Source: Rossellomorea marisflavi (GTDB lineage Bacteria; Bacillota; Bacilli; Bacillales; Bacillaceae_B). From it: a stretch of DNA of 64,000 nucleotides. Where the stretch lies: positions 1,523,705 through 1,587,704 of the forward strand of contig NZ_LGUE01000001.1 in NCBI RefSeq assembly GCF_001274775.1, read 5' to 3'. The notes under the pieces were generated by a model. It did not search any database and was not told where the DNA came from. It saw nothing but the letters and a program-made list of their open reading frames with translations. The translations under genes and the position numbers were made by a program. This document shows, one piece after another, positions 60,998-64,000 of the stretch. Numbering within the stretch: the stretch's first letter is position 1; every line of letters starts with the position of its first letter.

Positions 60998-61850
60998 CGT
61001 GAACTGGCATCCGTTGAAGGGATGCAGCGCCGATAAGAAGCCTCTGGAGATCTATATGTTCGTCGACCCTCTTTGTCCGGAATGCTGGGCCTTGGAACCC
61101 ATCATGAAAAAGCTTCATATCGAATACGGTCAATACTTCCGCATCCGCTACATCCTGAGTGGTCAGCTGTCCTCGCTGAATATCGCAACGAGAAAGAAAC
61201 AAGCGGATCTCGCCCAGCACTGGGATAAGACCGCCAGCCGTTCGGGCATGTCCTGCGACGGCAGCCTTTGGAAAGAAAATCCCATCGATTCGCCTTATGT
61301 GGTATCATTCGCCATCAAGGCAGCCGAACTACAGGGGAAACATCAGGGCATCCGATTCCTTCGTTGTCTTCAGGAGCGATTATTCCTTGAAAAAAGGGAT
61401 GTATCCTCCATTGATGTATTAAAGGAATGCGCCACTGCTGCCAAGCTGGACCTGAACGAATTCATGAACGATATCCACTCTGATTCTGCTGCGAAGGCGT
61501 TCAAGTGTGATGTTAAGATCACATCCGAGATGGAAGTCGAAGAGATCCCTACCCTTGTTTTCTTCAATGAAAACATTGAAGACGAAGGTTTGAAGATCGC
61601 AGGTATGTATCCTTATGACGTCTACGTACACATCATTGAAGAAATGCTTGCAGAGAAACCGGAAAAACAGACGCTCCCATCACTGGATGTATTCATGAAG
61701 CACTATCGCCTGGTCGGTACGATGGAAATTGCCGTGGTATACGATTTATCGGTTGAGGAAGTAGAGAAAGAAATGAAAAAGTGGGCCCTTCAGCAGAAGG
61801 TGAAGAAGATCCCCGCAAAACACGGGACATTTTGGAGATATATCGGGTAA
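60969..61850 (+). CDS. spxH: ClpXP adaptor SpxH (YjbH)
   Basis: A 293-residue DsbA-like protein. Its cytosolic thioredoxin fold carries the redox/zinc motif CPECW (VDPLCPECWAL), as in YjbH, which presents the disulphide-stress regulator Spx to ClpXP. An alternative ATG at 60984 exists. Overlap with yjbI suggests translational coupling. Confidence 0.92.
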   Translation: MNGSRMTLTSVNWHPLKGCSADKKPLEIYMFVDPLCPECWALEPIMKKLHIEYGQYFRIRYILSGQLSSLNIATRKKQADLAQHWDKTASRSGMSCDGSLWKENPIDSPYVVSFAIKAAELQGKHQGIRFLRCLQERLFLEKRDVSSIDVLKECATAAKLDLNEFMNDIHSDSAAKAFKCDVKITSEMEVEEIPTLVFFNENIEDEGLKIAGMYPYDVYVHIIEEMLAEKPEKQTLPSLDVFMKHYRLVGTMEIAVVYDLSVEEVEKEMKKWALQQKVKKIPAKHGTFWRYIG

Positions 61851-61885
61851 TTAATTATCCCGATATAATATTAATTGCACAAATG

Positions 61886-61919
61886 GAAAAGCCGATGTTG
61901 TCGCCAACATCGGCTTTTC
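61886..61919 (+). terminator. Terminator after spxH
   Basis: 15-bp perfect arms GAAAAGCCGATGTTG / CAACATCGGCTTTTC with loop TCGC. Confidence 0.85.
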
Positions 61920-62133
61920 AAATACGAACAAAGGGGATGGGAGAAATTTTTCACGGTCAAACAAAGGGGTATATGTTTGCTTGTGATCAACTTCACACTG
62001 ATAATATACCATGAGCCGGCTGCCTATGACAAGAGTTTGTATGGTATTTCACAATATTGTCATATTCCATTGAATGAGAATTCACCTTGGCACATATACA
62101 TAGTAAAAAACGGCTTCCAAAGGAGATGTGCTC

Positions 62134-62307
62134 ATGGCGAAACAGGTGATCCTCCTCATACTCATCGGAATCAGTTTCATCCTCAATCTATTCGGTCTCA
62201 TGAAGCTGATCCCACTTTATGTCACATCCCCGATTCTTTTCGTATGCGTGCTGATCTTCATCCATTCCCTCTTAACGCGCCATCGATTCAAAGGTTTTCA
62301 ACGCTGA
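62134..62307 (+). CDS. Small membrane protein, 57 aa, unknown
   Basis: Encodes 57 residues with two hydrophobic helices (about 4-22 and 28-47) and a basic C-terminus (RHRFKGFQR). The ribosome site AAAGGAGATGTGCTC is strong, and a terminator lies 20 nt downstream. No family recognised. It lies between spxH and pepF. Confidence 0.65.
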   Translation: MAKQVILLILIGISFILNLFGLMKLIPLYVTSPILFVCVLIFIHSLLTRHRFKGFQR

Positions 62308-62325
62308 TTTCTGCCGCCCGAAAGC

Positions 62326-62360
62326 AAAGACGCCCGCTAGTGATTCAGCGGGCGTCTTTT
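62326..62360. terminator. Shared terminator of the 57-aa membrane gene and pepF
   Basis: AAAGACGCCCGCT / AGCGGGCGTCTTT hairpin with a T-run on +, between convergent genes. Confidence 0.88.
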
Positions 62361-62370
62361 TATTTTTAGC

Positions 62371-64000
62371 TTATTGGAGTTTCTCAAGAAGGGCTTCCAT
62401 CTCGTTGAGTTTTTCTTCAAAGACCTTGCATGCTTCCTCAACTGGTGAGGAGGTTGTCATATCGACTCCCGCCTTTTTGAGCACCTCAATCGGATAATCC
62501 GAACTTCCTGCTTTCAGGAACTCGATATACCGTTTGACAGCCGGCTCGCCTTCTTCAAGGATCTGATGGCTAAGGGCCGTTGCAGCCGAGAAGCCTGTTG
62601 CATATTGATAGACGTAGTAATTGTAATAGAAGTGAGGAATCCTTGCCCATTCCAGTCCGATTTCCTCATCAATGACAATTTCCTCTCCGAAGTACTTCTT
62701 GTTGAGCTCATAATATTCCTTCGTCAGGTACTCCGACGTCAGAGCCACGCCTTCCTGGGCTTTTTTATGGATATGATGTTCAAACTCGGCGAACATGGTC
62801 TGACGGAATACCGTACCCCTGAATCCTTCGAGATAGTGGTTCAACAAATATAGACGCTTCTTCTCATCGTCGATCGTTTTCAATAAATAATCATTCAGGA
62901 GGGCTTCATTGCACGTAGATGCCACTTCCGCCACGAAGATGGAATAATTCCCGTACGTGTAAGGTTGGGCGCTCCTTGTGTAATAACTATGGACACTGTG
63001 ACCGAACTCATGGGCAAGGGTGAACAGATTGTTCACGTTATCCTGCCAGTTCATAAGGATATACGGATTCGTCCCATATGCCCCCGATGAATAGGCCCCG
63101 CTCCTCTTCCCTTTGTTCTCCACAACGTCCACCCAGCGGTTCTCAAACCCTTCCTTCAGGACATTCGCATACTCTTCGCCGAGGGGCTTGAGGCCGTCAA
63201 GGATCATCTTCTGGGCTTCATCATACCCGACTTCCATTTTGACTTCCTTCACAAGCGGCGTGTACAAGTCATACATATGGACTTCATCCAGCTCAAGGAC
63301 CTTTTTGCGCAGCTTCACATATCGCTGAAGGAGATGCAGATTACTGTTGACGGTCTCGACCAGGTTATCATACACCTGCTCGGGGATATTATTGTTTGAA
63401 AGGGCCGCATGACGTGCTGAATCATAATTCCGAACTTTCGCTGAGAAATTATCTTTCTTCACGGCACCGCTCAGTGTTGAAGCGAATGTATTGCGGAACT
63501 TACCATATGTCTCATAGACTTTTCCAAACGCTTCTTTTCTGACTGCCCGATCACTGCTCTCCATGAAACGGATGAATCGTCCGTGGGTGATTTCCGTCAC
63601 TTCCCCGTTTTCATCTTTGATACTTGGGAATTCAAGATCGGCATTATTCAGCATCCCGAATGTATTGCTCGATGAACTGAACACCTCAGATGCCTGCGCC
63701 AGAAGGGACTCTTCCTTCTCAGTCAGAATATGGGGACGTTGAAGGTTGATCTCTTCAAGGGCATGGGCATAAACCTTCAGTTCAGCTTTTTCTTCAAGGA
63801 ATGATGCAATCCTCTCCTCCTCGATGGAAAGGACCTCCGGAACCAGATAGGCAAATGCGCTACCGAGTTTTGTATAAAGACTCTTCGCTCTGTCGTCCAT
63901 CCCCTGATAATGGGAGTTGGTCGTATCCTGGTCGTAGCGCATATGTGAGTATGTATAAACCTTCCCCATCCGCTCAAGGATCTCATCCTGGAAAGCAAAA
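62371..64000 (-). CDS. pepF: Oligoendopeptidase F (3' part; cut by window end)
   Basis: An M3B zinc endopeptidase. The frame runs on to the right window edge, so the N-terminus is missing; about 543 residues are seen. The zinc site is LAHEFGHSVHSYY and the third ligand region follows (FVAEVASTCNEALL). It degrades peptides of about 7-17 residues in the cytosol. Position next to spxH matches yjbG of B. subtilis. The in-frame ATG at 63969 is not the true start. Confidence 0.94.
   Translation of the reverse strand, partial: FAFQDEILERMGKVYTYSHMRYDQDTTNSHYQGMDDRAKSLYTKLGSAFAYLVPEVLSIEEERIASFLEEKAELKVYAHALEEINLQRPHILTEKEESLLAQASEVFSSSSNTFGMLNNADLEFPSIKDENGEVTEITHGRFIRFMESSDRAVRKEAFGKVYETYGKFRNTFASTLSGAVKKDNFSAKVRNYDSARHAALSNNNIPEQVYDNLVETVNSNLHLLQRYVKLRKKVLELDEVHMYDLYTPLVKEVKMEVGYDEAQKMILDGLKPLGEEYANVLKEGFENRWVDVVENKGKRSGAYSSGAYGTNPYILMNWQDNVNNLFTLAHEFGHSVHSYYTRSAQPYTYGNYSIFVAEVASTCNEALLNDYLLKTIDDEKKRLYLLNHYLEGFRGTVFRQTMFAEFEHHIHKKAQEGVALTSEYLTKEYYELNKKYFGEEIVIDEEIGLEWARIPHFYYNYYVYQYATGFSAATALSHQILEEGEPAVKRYIEFLKAGSSDYPIEVLKKAGVDMTTSSPVEEACKVFEEKLNEMEALLEKLQ

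Noticed and set aside
1..64000. Prophage, transposase, integron, CRISPR or defence-system signatures
   Set aside because: None seen on either strand. All long frames belong to core or sporulation genes, and no direct-repeat arrays with spacers were found.

Overview
The window comes from the chromosome of an endospore-forming member of the Bacillaceae. It has mid-range GC content, intrinsic terminators with long T-runs and strong AGGAGG ribosome sites. It carries sporulation genes (alpha/beta SASP, SpoVIF, SpoVAC/AD/AEb, CotO, CotZ, YjcZ, YjcA). It also holds an almost complete copy of the Bacillus subtilis yjb/yjc neighbourhood (pepF, spxH, yjbI-yjbO, prpE, yjbQ, fabI, cotO, cotZ, yjcA, spoVIF, yjcF-yjcH). 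A Rossellomorea/Bacillus aquimaris-type genome is my best guess, but it is inferred, not proven. I see no prophage, insertion sequence, CRISPR array or rRNA.

Layout. 1-9.3 kb: a truncated four-PAS sensor kinase, a membrane acyltransferase, a B12-binding-type radical SAM protein, two tiny overlapping hydrophilic genes, a TrkH/KtrB potassium channel subunit, an alpha/beta SASP, and the sigI-rsgI heat-stress sigma/anti-sigma pair. 9.3-20 kb: a manganese riboswitch with a TerC/YkoY exporter, an RND efflux pump with a palindromic operator, an NhaC-type transporter under a T-box with a probable Tyr specifier, an EAL-domain protein and prfC. 20-30 kb: nupC, a MurE paralogue, an M42 aminopeptidase, a BrkB-like protein, an OsmC protein, and nrdAB controlled by both a cobalamin riboswitch and two NrdR boxes. 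30-37 kb: a SurA-N-type lipoprotein, gnd, an RpiR regulator, a nucleoside hydrolase, a thiolase, cspD and a solitary tRNA-Val. 37-42 kb: a TAXI-type TRAP transporter operon and pgpA. 42-51 kb: yjcHGF, a DUF421 protein, an MBL hydrolase, then a sporulation block (spoVIF, yjcZ, a short second-type spoVA operon with a YhcN/YlaJ lipoprotein, yjcA, cotZ, cotO) and fabI with a FapR operator. 51-64 kb: DinB, yjbQ, mgtE, prpE, pseudouridine synthase, nadK, relQ, yjbL, yjbK, yjbJ, yjbI, spxH, and a truncated oligoendopeptidase F.

Regulation is the richest signal here: three metabolite- or tRNA-sensing leaders (Mn2+, Tyr-tRNA, cobalamin), tandem NrdR boxes with centres 31 bp apart, a FapR operator, a perfect cre site, a candidate SigI promoter and a set of SigK-like promoters. 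Many convergent gene pairs share one symmetric terminator. In two pairs the stop codons of both genes lie inside the hairpin. I found no clearly new multi-gene system. The best candidates for follow-up are the dual-controlled ribonucleotide reductase, the short spoVA operon embedded in the yjc region, the hairpin-embedded convergent gene ends, and several unannotated small genes.
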